This document shows, in pieces, positions 44,739-53,915 of a stretch of DNA of 64,000 nt (its first letter is position 1; every line of letters starts with the position of its first letter). A model generated the notes under the pieces. It searched no databases and had not been told where the DNA came from. It worked only from the letters and a program-made list of their open reading frames with translations. The position numbers and the translations under genes are program-made. Source of the stretch: Seribacter sulfatis (GTDB lineage Bacteria; Verrucomicrobiota; Verrucomicrobiia; Opitutales; Seribacteraceae); assembly GCF_964187635.1 (NCBI RefSeq), contig NZ_CAXLMO010000023.1, positions 1 to 64,000 on the forward strand. The letters are read 5' to 3'.

Positions 44739-47099
44739 GGAATTATAATCAGGAAGTTCCTTTTCCTCTTTCGGTTTGTTAATGGCTCCGAAACCGAAAA
44801 ATCGTAATATTGGCGTGGAGTATGCTAATCCTATAATAATCAATTGGGACACGATGAAGGCCATAAGATAATCAAATGCCTTATCCATAAACCCATAGGA
44901 GTGAAGCCCAACACCAAGCATATTGGTTCCGAACCAAGACCAGGAGGTGACCACATTTCCAAAAATTGCAATGCAGGCAAGACCTTTGGTTTTCGCGATC
45001 CCAGAAAAGCGGGCATGGAGAAGGAGTGCATTCCAGATTACAATCAATAGGGCACCATTTTCCTTGGCATCCCAACCCCAAAATCTTCCCCATGACTGAT
45101 CTGCCCAAATTCCCCCAAGAATAGTTCCCACCAGGCTGAATAGTAGTGAGAAACAGGTGATACCGTAAATCATTGAGTCTAAAGTTTTTTTCAACTTTTT
45201 TTCCGGTTTTTTGAAAACAAAACAACCGAGGTGATAAAAAACGTAAGCAATCCCAAGAAAACCGGCTAGGTAGGTCGTGGAGTAGCCAATACTTATGCAG
45301 ACCACATGAGTAGCTAGCCAAAAGTTGGAATCCAGTACTGCGCGCATCATTTCCATCGTGTCACCCGTTGGATTGAGTGATGCATCCAAGCTTAGGCTGT
45401 GGGCAATTACCAAGCTGCCAAATCCGATCAGGGCACCCATCGCCGAGGCTATTCCCAGTCGGATATATTTTTCAGTAGCCAGGCAGAGCAGAACGGAAGC
45501 CCATCCAATAAAGAGGGCGGAAGAATATAAATTAGTAACCGGGGGGCGACCTTCAATCCACATTCTCGCTACCAATCCAAAAGTATGACAAAAGAATACT
45601 ATGATGGTTAAATAATATGCTGCATTACGAAGCGATTTAACCATTGCAGAGTCCCCTAGAAGTGCTGCAAAAAACCAGGAGAAGCTGGCAACCAAGAATA
45701 TCAGACCGTATGCAATTGCGCTTCGGTAAAATGGTTCAAACCCGTTGAAAGTTTTTTCAAAAGAGAGTGTGGATGTGGCTGAACCTGCACGAAGTGTAAT
45801 TAATTGATACATTTCAGTGACAAGATTATTGAATTTTTCGAAATGGTTACCCTGATACGCGAGTGCAAGCTCCTCGTATTGGAGGATAATTGGATCCACT
45901 CCTTCTTTTACTTTAATGGCTTCGGCATACTGGACAGCAAAGAGTGCGGAAGGATTGAGCTTTTCATTCTCTTTGATGTATTCAACTCTTTCCTTGAGAG
46001 AAGTTCTGTCCAAAGAAAGGAGTTCTCTTAAAATAAGGGCAAATTGTCCGGGGTCCATATTTTGTTTTTCCCTTGATTCGAGAGGTTCTGCCCCAACAAG
46101 AGATTCAGTAACTTTCAACCATTTTCCATCACCCTCTGAAATGATGGGTGGTATGGGAAGAAATTCAGTCCATAAATTGGCTTGGTTATAGCGGTCCACG
46201 AAGAATACCACCTTGGCGAACTCTTCACTTCCTAGTTTTACTACCGATGGATTTTGGGACAACTTAGCAGTCAACTCACGAAACCTTATAAATTCATCGC
46301 TTACCGCACGGTCCCGTTCAGGGTCATACACTAATTCAGTAACTCCTAATTGCTTCAATACCTCGGTACGATCCGGCGTAGTGGGAGGGGAAAGGGAATG
46401 TTTCAGCTTTTTATAGATGAGGAGCGACCCATAAAGTTCGATAATGTTTTGTTGAAAGCTGTCCCGAAGTTCGCTTTCTACTTCCCCTGCTTTCCTCGCA
46501 GAGGAATCGATGTTAGAAAGAAAAGGTTTAAGTTCTTCGTAGGAATAATGTTTTCCATTCGTGCTCAACTTTTGACTAAGTAGCCCCAGGACTTGGTCGT
46601 GATCGATAAGAAATGTTTTTAGTTTATCTGCTTTTTCAGGTGCGAAGAGAACCTGAGCAAGCCAATCAACTGCTTGCACTTCGACCGCGACTACTTCGAC
46701 ACCGTTTTGTGGTATTTTTACTTTTTTTAACTTTTTGTACTCTTTTAAAATGTCTACCTGTTCTTCACTAAGTGAATTTCCCGATTTTTTCTGTTGAGTT
46801 ATATTATCTATTTCCTCCGACTCCTCTTTTTCCAGAACTCGAAGCGCAGTTCGTTTATTTCGGAGAACAAGCAGGATATTTCGAGCTACACTGTCGAGTG
46901 GTTTAACCCTTCCGCCACGCAGCACAGGGAGTTGGGAGAACGAGTCCAGATTAAACGATTCATTGGATTCGATTGTGCTTGGATCACCGGAGCTTAGAAA
47001 GTCAAAGATTGATGCCTTAGTCCAGGTGTTTGGCAAAAAGGAAATATACAAACCTAAGAAAAGGATAACGGAGAAAACAATGGTATGGAGTTTGAACAT
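44730..47099 (-). CDS. ccsA: System II cytochrome c biogenesis protein CcsA (ResC-like)
   Basis: A 789-residue membrane protein. A long N-terminal, mostly periplasmic region of about 470 residues precedes the CcsA core with helices and the tryptophan-rich heme-handling WWD motif, visible as WGRFWGWDAKENGALLIV. The histidine-containing helices VVCISIGYSTTYLAGFLG and LVARMWIEGRPPVTNLY are also typical. CcsA and ResB form the heme transporter/lyase that attaches heme to periplasmic cytochrome c. The N-terminal region is longer than in most CcsA proteins, which usually lie near 300-400 residues; similar extended forms occur in Bacteroidota and other groups. It is one base downstream of the resB stop. 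Confidence 0.88.
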   Translation of the reverse strand: MFKLHTIVFSVILFLGLYISFLPNTWTKASIFDFLSSGDPSTIESNESFNLDSFSQLPVLRGGRVKPLDSVARNILLVLRNKRTALRVLEKEESEEIDNITQQKKSGNSLSEEQVDILKEYKKLKKVKIPQNGVEVVAVEVQAVDWLAQVLFAPEKADKLKTFLIDHDQVLGLLSQKLSTNGKHYSYEELKPFLSNIDSSARKAGEVESELRDSFQQNIIELYGSLLIYKKLKHSLSPPTTPDRTEVLKQLGVTELVYDPERDRAVSDEFIRFRELTAKLSQNPSVVKLGSEEFAKVVFFVDRYNQANLWTEFLPIPPIISEGDGKWLKVTESLVGAEPLESREKQNMDPGQFALILRELLSLDRTSLKERVEYIKENEKLNPSALFAVQYAEAIKVKEGVDPIILQYEELALAYQGNHFEKFNNLVTEMYQLITLRAGSATSTLSFEKTFNGFEPFYRSAIAYGLIFLVASFSWFFAALLGDSAMVKSLRNAAYYLTIIVFFCHTFGLVARMWIEGRPPVTNLYSSALFIGWASVLLCLATEKYIRLGIASAMGALIGFGSLVIAHSLSLDASLNPTGDTMEMMRAVLDSNFWLATHVVCISIGYSTTYLAGFLGIAYVFYHLGCFVFKKPEKKLKKTLDSMIYGITCFSLLFSLVGTILGGIWADQSWGRFWGWDAKENGALLIVIWNALLLHARFSGIAKTKGLACIAIFGNVVTSWSWFGTNMLGVGLHSYGFMDKAFDYLMAFIVSQLIIIGLAYSTPILRFFGFGAINKPKEEKELPDYNSLD

Positions 47100-47100
47100 A

Positions 47101-48378
47101 TTACGCTTTCGCAGGAGTTTTCGAATTTTTCCTCAGAAATTTAAATAAGTGGAAACTAAATTGCCAAAGCATTCCTATCGAAACTAATATACAGGCAATG
47201 TAAGGAACAAGCCAACTGGGGTTACTGATCACCTGAAAGACAGTGTAGTTAGCAGAATCATTCATTTGGTACTGGTAAAAGGTCTTCCCTCCATGGCGCA
47301 GCGGGGTGTTCATGTAGACTAATGCCCGGCGTGTTTGATTTTCATCGAGGTGTAACTTGATGTCGCTTTCAAAATTAAAAGGTATTTCGGTACCTTGGTA
47401 ATTTTCATGCTCAATATCGAGAAGTTCGATTGAAAAGGGAAGATATTCCCGCTTCTGTCGGAGAGTGATTCCCCATAGTTTTCCATTGTGTCGGATAGAT
47501 TGAAAGGAAAGGTCAGCGAGCTTGGGCGATATCTGAGACCATACATGACTGCCAGCGGGGTGAGAAATCGTCATCCAATTCCCGAGGCTTTTTCCTTGGT
47601 CAGTCAGTTCAAATACTAAGTATCCAAAATTCATTCCATCGCCACTAAAGTCTTCATCTTTATCGGTAATATTCAAATTGGCAGATTGCCCAACCCCTCG
47701 GTTTACCATTTGTGCAATTTTTGACTTGGGTGTTCCCGGAGCAACAAAGTCAAAATTACAGTTCACTCCAAAATGATGAACTTTGAGAGTAAAGGGAAGG
47801 GATTGATCTATCAATGTACCGCCTTTTTCCAAAAGATTTTGGGGAATAGTAACCACTCGTTCCTGGTCTGGGTCAGTCACATTGCGCAGGGCAAGTTCAA
47901 CTCCATGAAATCGCTCGATATAATTACTACGTTCGCCTTTATTAATGGTCATGCGCGATTCTTCCTGAATTGCCTGAGTCACTAATTGACCGACAAGGAG
48001 AAGAATAATTCCCAAGTGAATGAGCTGAATTCCAATTTTCTTTCCGGTCCATTGAAAACGAACAATATAGGCGGCGGTCAGGTTAATAATAAGGAGCCCA
48101 CCCAAAAGATAGCCACCAGGAATTGGTAAAGGCAGACTGTGTAAATATTCTCCACCCCAGAACTTTTCAGGGTAATACCAAATACCATAAAAAGATTCAA
48201 AATATTCTGCAAGGGCTCCTCGAATTCCAATCCTTACCTGTTCGAGAGTAGCCACGAAAATAAGAATCATGGATAAGCTCAAGAGCGTAATGGTCAGTCG
48301 AAGAGATGCAAAAGGGATGAGGAAGCTGAAATTTTTCCTTCGTTGGCTGAGTGAATTTTTTCGTTTTGATTCTTTCAT
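47101..48378 (-). CDS. resB: System II cytochrome c biogenesis protein ResB (Ccs1-like)
   Basis: A 425-residue membrane protein. Helices at about 24-46 (SLRLTITLLSLSMILIFVATLEQ), 90-115 and 128-148 are followed by a large periplasmic domain, and a last helix near 393-410 (WLVPYIACILVSIGMLWQF). The segments LATLEQ-like, IQLIHLGIILLLVGQLV, YMNTPLRHGGKTFYQYQM fit ResB. It partners CcsA in heme delivery. The gene is the middle of a three-gene minus-strand operon with gaps of 1-2 bases, starting with a lipoprotein gene. Confidence 0.88.
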   Translation of the reverse strand: MKESKRKNSLSQRRKNFSFLIPFASLRLTITLLSLSMILIFVATLEQVRIGIRGALAEYFESFYGIWYYPEKFWGGEYLHSLPLPIPGGYLLGGLLIINLTAAYIVRFQWTGKKIGIQLIHLGIILLLVGQLVTQAIQEESRMTINKGERSNYIERFHGVELALRNVTDPDQERVVTIPQNLLEKGGTLIDQSLPFTLKVHHFGVNCNFDFVAPGTPKSKIAQMVNRGVGQSANLNITDKDEDFSGDGMNFGYLVFELTDQGKSLGNWMTISHPAGSHVWSQISPKLADLSFQSIRHNGKLWGITLRQKREYLPFSIELLDIEHENYQGTEIPFNFESDIKLHLDENQTRRALVYMNTPLRHGGKTFYQYQMNDSANYTVFQVISNPSWLVPYIACILVSIGMLWQFSFHLFKFLRKNSKTPAKA

Positions 48379-48380
48379 TT

Positions 48381-49448
48381 CTATTCAGTCTCCCCTCGTA
48401 GTGAGATAGAATTAAGAAAAGAGATAAAGTTACTCTTTTCTTTTTCAGCAAGTGTGCGGTTTCCAATTAATTTGAAAAACCACGACTCTTTTTCTAAAAA
48501 GAGAGTACCAGCAAGAACTGCTTTTTCTTCTCCGTAGGCTTCGACTAAATGAGCGGAGTTTCCCGCCAGGGTAATGGAGCTACAGTACTGGTCGAGGGAA
48601 GCCTCTTGGATTGGGGCGAGATCAATCTGTCCAATCCATCTGTTCACATTCGCAAGTAATCCACCCACGTCACCGGGGAAAGAAGTCACTGAAATATCTA
48701 GCTGCGTTCCATTGGGACCCGCTACTTTATAACTTCCGATTCTCATCGAAGAGGCCTTGCCTTCACTCCAAGTGGACGGTTTTGACCAAGACCAAGGATT
48801 TTTGGGTGGTTTGGCTGAGTTGGTATTTCCCGTTTTGGGCAACGGGGCAGGCGATCTGGCAAGGATCGGCTTATTTTTCTCAGACCGGAGGGAGCAGGAT
48901 TCAAGAAACTGAATAAAATTTTCCGATTCTTTCAGTACCAATTTTTGATCTGCGATAAAGGGAAAGAGCCATGTGTCTTTATCCTGCCTTAACAATGCGA
49001 GCAGAGCAGTTCGCGGTGGTGAGGATGCAGTTTCTACTTTGCTATTGAGATACACCCATTCAAAGGTTCGATCCCCTATTTTTTTTTCCTGTAAAAAAGG
49101 GGTTAGATTTTCTTGATTAAAAGGGGGGTATCCCATTTCGCGTCCAAACATATTTGCCACATCAACAGTGGATACATTTTCCCGAAATGGCATAACTCCA
49201 ATTCGTCCTTGCGGACCGCTTTTCGTTTTTACATGAAAAGAACCTGCCATGGGTCCTGATAAGTCAGGGTTTTCTCCCCAGTTTGGAGGGAGTTTCCAGG
49301 ATACAATGGGTCCGTCATATTCAGATGGAATGGAGAAGGATTCGATCTTTGGTTCCTCAGAACAAGATAGAATAAATAGGAGTACAGGAAGAGGGTACAG
49401 AAACCGAAAGAGGGTGTAATTAAAATTTTGGATCAAGGTCGAAAGCAT
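48381..49448 (-). CDS. Lipoprotein with two related halves, upstream of resB
   Basis: A 355-residue protein with a type II signal peptide (LLFILSC, C29). The N-terminal half (about 45-195) and C-terminal half (about 215-350) show the same pattern: a predicted surface strand like 'W..P..W', then 'GS..V....G..G.I.V..FP...', 'N..R......', and 'FI.FL.S.SLR', for example SENFIQFLESCSLRSE and KSNFISFLNSISLRGE. So a domain appears duplicated. The function is unknown; its place at the head of the resB-ccsA operon suggests a role in periplasmic redox or cytochrome assembly, which is only an inference. Confidence 0.72.
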   Translation of the reverse strand: MLSTLIQNFNYTLFRFLYPLPVLLFILSCSEEPKIESFSIPSEYDGPIVSWKLPPNWGENPDLSGPMAGSFHVKTKSGPQGRIGVMPFRENVSTVDVANMFGREMGYPPFNQENLTPFLQEKKIGDRTFEWVYLNSKVETASSPPRTALLALLRQDKDTWLFPFIADQKLVLKESENFIQFLESCSLRSEKNKPILARSPAPLPKTGNTNSAKPPKNPWSWSKPSTWSEGKASSMRIGSYKVAGPNGTQLDISVTSFPGDVGGLLANVNRWIGQIDLAPIQEASLDQYCSSITLAGNSAHLVEAYGEEKAVLAGTLFLEKESWFFKLIGNRTLAEKEKSNFISFLNSISLRGETE

Positions 49449-49540
49449 AGTAGTTTAATTTTCCTTTTTGAGCAAAGGAGATGACTCAGGTTTATAATTC
49501 TATGAAAATAAACTTTCGAGGCAAGCGTGGGGAGCCAAAA

Positions 49541-50644
49541 TCATGCATTACATTTGAAGAGGGTGACATCCCCATCTGCAAAAATGTATTCTTTTCCTTC
49601 TAGCCTAAGTTTACCCGCCTCTCTTGCCGCTTGCATTGAACCTGCTTCGAGCAGTTCATCATAGGAAACCACCTCCGCTTTGATAAAAGATTTTTCAAAA
49701 TCAGTGTGAATTACTCCGGCACATTGAGGGGCGGTCATTCCTTTTTTGAATGTCCATGCTCTGGCTTCCTTCTCTCCAGCGGTTAAGAATGACGCGAGTC
49801 CGAGCAAATTGTAGGAGGATTGGATTAATGTGGATACTCCGGAGTCAGAAACTCCAATTGCTTCGAGGTATTCTGCTACATCATCCTCTCCCAATTCGGA
49901 TAGTTCTTCCTCCATTTTAGCCGAAATCACACAGGAGTCAGCATCCTGTTGTTCGGCCGCCCAATTCCTAAGGTTAGTCACATGTACATTCGTGGAAAAG
50001 TCTGCTAATTCATCTTCTTTCACATTACAGGCATAGAGCATGGGTTTTGAACTCAGTAGGCAAAAACTGGGAAGTCTTTTAACTTCATCTTCATCCATTT
50101 CTAAAAGGTTGGCAGGTTTTCCCTCGTCTAAATGCGGAATCAACTTCTCTAGTAGAGCGACATTTGCCTCCGCATCCTTGTCGTTTCCCCGTGCTTTCTT
50201 GGCGTTCTTTTGTAATTGGCTTGAAACGGAATCTGCATCCGCTAAAACTAACTCCGTCAATATGACCTCGGCATCATTCACTGGGTCGACTCGGCCCATA
50301 TTATGAATAATATCTTCATCTTCGAAGCAACGGACCACATGAACAATTGCATCGACCTCACGAACATTTGCGAGAAATTTATTGCCTAAGCCTTCGCCTT
50401 TGCTTGCTCCTGCAACAAGACCGGCGATATCAACCATTTCGATTGCGGCAGGTATAATGGTTTGTGTTCCTGCGATTTTCGCCAGGCGCGTAAGTCGATC
50501 ATCGGGTACCTGAACTACGCCCACATTTGGATCGATGGTGCAAAAAGGATAATTTGCCGCCTCTGCTTTACGGCTTTTAGTAAGGGCATTAAAAAGAGTA
50601 CTCTTGCCTACATTAGGTAGGCCAACAATTCCGGATTGTAACAT
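49541..50644 (-). CDS. ychF: Ribosome-binding ATPase YchF (Obg-like)
   Basis: A 367-residue P-loop NTPase of the OLA1/YchF family. G1 is GIVGLPNVGKSTLFNALT, G3 is DIAGLVAGASKGEGLGNKFL, and the C-terminal TGS-like domain contains TAGEKEARAWTFKKGMTAPQCAG and DFEKSFIKAEVVSYDE. YchF members prefer ATP over GTP and bind ribosomes. Length and order are normal. It is divergent from the tRNA-His gene with 121 bases between them. Confidence 0.95.
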   Translation of the reverse strand: MLQSGIVGLPNVGKSTLFNALTKSRKAEAANYPFCTIDPNVGVVQVPDDRLTRLAKIAGTQTIIPAAIEMVDIAGLVAGASKGEGLGNKFLANVREVDAIVHVVRCFEDEDIIHNMGRVDPVNDAEVILTELVLADADSVSSQLQKNAKKARGNDKDAEANVALLEKLIPHLDEGKPANLLEMDEDEVKRLPSFCLLSSKPMLYACNVKEDELADFSTNVHVTNLRNWAAEQQDADSCVISAKMEEELSELGEDDVAEYLEAIGVSDSGVSTLIQSSYNLLGLASFLTAGEKEARAWTFKKGMTAPQCAGVIHTDFEKSFIKAEVVSYDELLEAGSMQAAREAGKLRLEGKEYIFADGDVTLFKCNA

Positions 50645-50723
50645 AATATTAAAAAACCACTGAATATGTCTTGAGTTGGATGATTGGTCAAGAAAGCTCG
50701 GTTGATTATTGTGTGCTTTCTCA

Positions 50724-50754
50724 TTGACGGAATTGTGTACTTCTTTAGTTATAG
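50724..50754 (+). promoter_or_regulatory. Possible tRNA-His promoter
   Basis: TTGACG at 50724-50729 is followed after 19 bases by TTATAG (50749-50754), twelve bases before the tRNA. The -35 is good; the spacer is slightly long and the -10 is only a partial match. Alternative -10 readings exist one or three bases upstream. Confidence 0.35.
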
Positions 50755-50765
50755 AGCTCTTATAT

Positions 50766-50843
50766 GGCGATAGTAGCTCAGTTGGTTAGAGCATCGGCTT
50801 GTGGTGCCGAGGGTCGCCGGTTCGAATCCGGTCTGTCGCCCCA
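50766..50843 (+). tRNA. tRNA-His (anticodon GTG)
   Basis: The cloverleaf can be drawn by eye. Acceptor stem GCGATAG pairs with CTGTCGC. The D arm is GCTC-AGTTGGTTA-GAGC, the anticodon arm TCGGC-TTGTGGT-GCCGA with anticodon GTG, and the T arm GCCGG-TTCGAAT-CCGGT. The base before the acceptor stem is G (G-1) and the discriminator is C73, the identity pair of histidine tRNAs; both are encoded here, and CCA is encoded at 50841-50843. No intron. Confidence 0.97.
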
Positions 50844-50854
50844 TCCCTTTCTTC

Positions 50855-51721
50855 TTGAGGTTATCAACTACATTTTACCTTTTTATTGTACCGCTTTTTG
50901 TAAGTGGAATTTTAAATGCTGTTCCTTCCTTATTTCCCCAAAGCAAGGACACTAAAGAAACCTTAAATCTTCCTTATGGGAGTGATCCCAGGCAAATTCT
51001 TGATGTGGTGAGTTCTGAAAAGTGCCATGATTCTCCGGTGATTATTTTTACTCACGGTGGAAGTTGGCGATGGGGACAAAAAGACTATCACCGGGAAATT
51101 GGTAAACAATTTGCGCGAAAAGGAATCGTGTTCACTACGATTAATTACAGACTTTATCCCGCCGTTCGTTTCCCCGCTTTTCCAAAAGATGTTGCGTTAG
51201 CCGTAAAATGGGTAAGAGAAAATATTGCCCAATTTGGCGGAGACCGAAATAAGATCTTTTTAATGGGTCATTCTGCGGGTGCACACAGCATAAGTTTAGT
51301 TGGCCTTGATTCAAAATACCTCAGTGAATTAGGGGGTAACTTAGATTGGATAAAAGGGGTGATCCCGATGTCCTGTCCTTTTCAGTTTGAACCCTCGAAA
51401 GAATTTCTCTACCGGGATCTTTTTCCTTCGGAATTCGATGTTTCTCTGTTCATGCCAATGGGAATTAAAGTCGAGGGAGAAATCCCCTCTTTTTTCATTA
51501 TGCACGGCTTTTTTGATCCCATTATTCCGCATGAATTGGCGACTGAATTCGCTGAAAAATTAAGAAGTGCAGGGGGACATGCCCAGACTAGGATTTATCA
51601 TTCTCACGGACATTTTTCTTTGGTGAGACGAACTACTTCCTGGCACATTTGGCCTACTCCTTTACTGACCGATGTGGTTTCTTTTATTGATTCTGAATCT
51701 CCGTCCACCAGGAAGAATTAA
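50855..51721 (+). CDS. Exported alpha/beta-hydrolase (esterase-like)
   Basis: The open frame extends back into the tRNA-His gene, so an upstream start is not credible. The TTG at 50855 gives LRLSTTFYLFIVPLFVSGI as a plausible signal peptide and about 288 residues; no strong ribosome binding site is visible. The hydrolase core has HGGSWRWGQKDY (oxyanion region), the nucleophile elbow GHSAGAH, an acid in HGFFDPIIP and the histidine in SHGHFSLVRR. This fits the carboxylesterase/BD-FAE group of the hormone-sensitive-lipase-like family. Its last four bases overlap the end of the convergent kdtA gene. Confidence 0.8.
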   Translation: MRLSTTFYLFIVPLFVSGILNAVPSLFPQSKDTKETLNLPYGSDPRQILDVVSSEKCHDSPVIIFTHGGSWRWGQKDYHREIGKQFARKGIVFTTINYRLYPAVRFPAFPKDVALAVKWVRENIAQFGGDRNKIFLMGHSAGAHSISLVGLDSKYLSELGGNLDWIKGVIPMSCPFQFEPSKEFLYRDLFPSEFDVSLFMPMGIKVEGEIPSFFIMHGFFDPIIPHELATEFAEKLRSAGGHAQTRIYHSHGHFSLVRRTTSWHIWPTPLLTDVVSFIDSESPSTRKN

Positions 51722-53007
51722 TTTTTGCAGAATTCCAAGAGTTTATCTATCGTTTTCTCTGTAGGTGATCCCTGTTCTTGCCTCCATTTCAATCCGGCTT
51801 TTTTCATTTGAAGTCTCAGTTCTTCGTTTTCAATTAGAGAATGAAGGTGTTCCATGACTGACTCAATCGAGTCTCCCTGTTGAGCGGCTCCGCAAATTAC
51901 TAATTCTTGGCAAGTTTCTGGAAAATTTGTGCAGGCAGGGCCAATGACCAAAGGAATTCCCATTGAAACCGGTTCGATTGGGTTTTGTCCTTCATCACGT
52001 GGGGGGAGAGTTTTTCCGAGAAAGCCAATATCAGCGCCCTCGATTAAATCAATAAGTTCGCCCGTTGTATCGGCCAGATAAACAATGCATTCACTCGTGT
52101 TATTCGATGGAAGGGTTCTTTGCCGATAGGAAAAAGAAAAAGTAGATAGCGTGCTTTTTACCTCATTTCTTCTTTCTGCATGCCTGGGGATAAGAAGAAG
52201 TCGGGCATCAATCTTTGTTTGGCGAATTTCTTGCAATACATCCAAGAGTAGTTTTTCTTCACCCGGCCATGTCGAGATTCCGGCCAGTACGAGAGAGGAG
52301 GCAGGAAACCCGAGTTCTTTTTTCCTCTGGTCTTTCTTCGAATCAGAGGGTGGGGTGGCAGGAGAAATATCAATTTTTAGGTTTCCCGTGGAAAAAGTGT
52401 TATCCTTAGCGACTCCAATTTCCTGCCACCTTTTTTCTTGAGTTGCCGAGGCGGCGAGGATTTGTAAGTGCTTTGGAATCAATAAATTTTGGAAAATGCC
52501 CAACTTACGAAGTCGATTATAAGATCGATCCGACAACCGGCCGTTGATAATGCAAAATGGAATCCCTTTCTTTTTTGCTTGGTACATATGTTCGGGCCAA
52601 AGTTCACTATCCACGCAAATCGCAAGGTCGGGTTTGATTCGAGACCAGGTGAGCCATGAAAAGGGGAACCAATCGAGGGGGAATGGACCGGAGGCGAGGA
52701 GTTCTTTTGAATATTTTTGCTCAGCAATTTTCTGCCCGGTACTAGTTGTACCACTGAGTACAATTTCAAAATTTGAACTGGAAAGAAAAGAGTGAAGGAT
52801 TGAGTGGATAGAAGACAGTTCACCCACACTGACTGCTTGAATCCAAATTCTTGTTCGTTTTGAATCTTTGTCCGGTAGCCGTGGCCAGAAACCGAGGCGG
52901 TATTTCAATTTTTTACCATAGCCTCCCCGTTTAATCATCCTCTTTAAATAATAGGGAGAGAGGATCAGAAAAAAAACAGGATAGATAATACGATAAAGAA
53001 AAATCAC
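51718..53007 (-). CDS. kdtA: 3-deoxy-D-manno-octulosonic acid (Kdo) transferase
   Basis: A 429-residue membrane-anchored glycosyltransferase of LPS inner-core synthesis (also called WaaA). The N-terminal anchor (MIFLYRIIYPVFFLILSPYYL) is followed by IWIQAVSVGELSS, FEIVLSGTTSTGQKIAE and PFDWFPFSWLTWSRIKPDL (first GT-B lobe), and in the second lobe ISTWPGEEKLLLDV, IPRHAERR, DTTGELIDLIEGADIGFLGKTL and GQNPIEPVSMGIPLVIGPACTNF. These match the family strongly. Its presence shows that the organism makes lipid A with Kdo. It is divergent from trpA (77 bases apart). Confidence 0.93.
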   Translation of the reverse strand: MIFLYRIIYPVFFLILSPYYLKRMIKRGGYGKKLKYRLGFWPRLPDKDSKRTRIWIQAVSVGELSSIHSILHSFLSSSNFEIVLSGTTSTGQKIAEQKYSKELLASGPFPLDWFPFSWLTWSRIKPDLAICVDSELWPEHMYQAKKKGIPFCIINGRLSDRSYNRLRKLGIFQNLLIPKHLQILAASATQEKRWQEIGVAKDNTFSTGNLKIDISPATPPSDSKKDQRKKELGFPASSLVLAGISTWPGEEKLLLDVLQEIRQTKIDARLLLIPRHAERRNEVKSTLSTFSFSYRQRTLPSNNTSECIVYLADTTGELIDLIEGADIGFLGKTLPPRDEGQNPIEPVSMGIPLVIGPACTNFPETCQELVICGAAQQGDSIESVMEHLHSLIENEELRLQMKKAGLKWRQEQGSPTEKTIDKLLEFCKN

Positions 53008-53084
53008 TTAAATAAAAAGCAGTTTGGAAAGCTTTTCCATTGCCAAAAGGGCCGTTGATAAGAATAGATGCATTGTAATTACTT

Positions 53085-53897
53085 ATGGAGACTATTGATC
53101 GAATCGCGAAACTATTTTCAAGTTGCCAAGAAAAAAAGCGTGCTGCTTTTGTGGGTTATGTGTGTGCATGTGATCCCGATTTTGATACATCATTATCGGT
53201 TTGTAGAGCTTTGATTGAACGAGGAGTTGATATTTTAGAATTAGGAGTTCCCTTTTCTGACCCGCTTGCAGATGGCTTGACGAATCAATTAGCCGCACAA
53301 CGTGCGTTAGAGGCGGGATGTGGTCGAGATGATGTCTTTCGCTTAGTGGAAGAGATTCGAAAGTTTTCAGAAGTACCAATTGTTTTTTATACTTATTATA
53401 ATCTTATTTTTTCGCAGGGCATCGAAGAATATGTTGCACGGTCGCGTGAGGCGGGCGTGGATGGTTTACTGACTTTGGACTTACCGCCTGAAGAAGCGAG
53501 CGAATTGGTTGCTTCATGCCGTCAGAACGGACTAAAAAATATTTTTATTATTGCTCCTACCACTCCCGAGAATCGTATTCCTACAATTGTCGAGAGTTCG
53601 TCCGGGTTTATTTATTATGTCTCAAGAGCGGGAGTTACCGGCGAGAGAAAAGATTTAGCGGATGATTTAGACATTCGAGTCACCACTATTAAAAAATACA
53701 CGGATCTTCCCGTTGTGGTTGGGTTTGGAATTTCGACGCCCGAACAGGTGAGTAAAGTCAGTGCAGTTGCCGATGGGGTTGTGATTGGAAGTACACTGGT
53801 CAACTGCATCTCTGCAAATTTGGGGAATCCAGATTTAATCGTGGAAAAGATTTCTGCCCGTACTGAGTCTTTATCTACAGGTTTGTCTAAAATGTAA
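53085..53897 (+). CDS. trpA: Tryptophan synthase alpha subunit
   Basis: A 270-residue TIM barrel. The catalytic glutamate is in DILELGVPFSDPLADG and the aspartate in GLLTLDLPPEEA; GFGISTPEQV and GSTLV mark the phosphate-binding end. It cleaves indole-3-glycerol phosphate to indole and glyceraldehyde 3-phosphate and needs TrpB for the complete reaction. No other trp gene is in the window, so the pathway genes must be elsewhere. miaA starts 19 bases downstream. Confidence 0.94.
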   Translation: METIDRIAKLFSSCQEKKRAAFVGYVCACDPDFDTSLSVCRALIERGVDILELGVPFSDPLADGLTNQLAAQRALEAGCGRDDVFRLVEEIRKFSEVPIVFYTYYNLIFSQGIEEYVARSREAGVDGLLTLDLPPEEASELVASCRQNGLKNIFIIAPTTPENRIPTIVESSSGFIYYVSRAGVTGERKDLADDLDIRVTTIKKYTDLPVVVGFGISTPEQVSKVSAVADGVVIGSTLVNCISANLGNPDLIVEKISARTESLSTGLSKM

Positions 53898-53915
53898 AAT
53901 TGTCTTCCTTTACCG

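Noticed and set aside
50801..50854. Upstream start of the esterase gene
   Set aside because: The ATG at 50801 lies inside the tRNA-His gene, so it cannot be the real start; TTG at 50855 is preferred.
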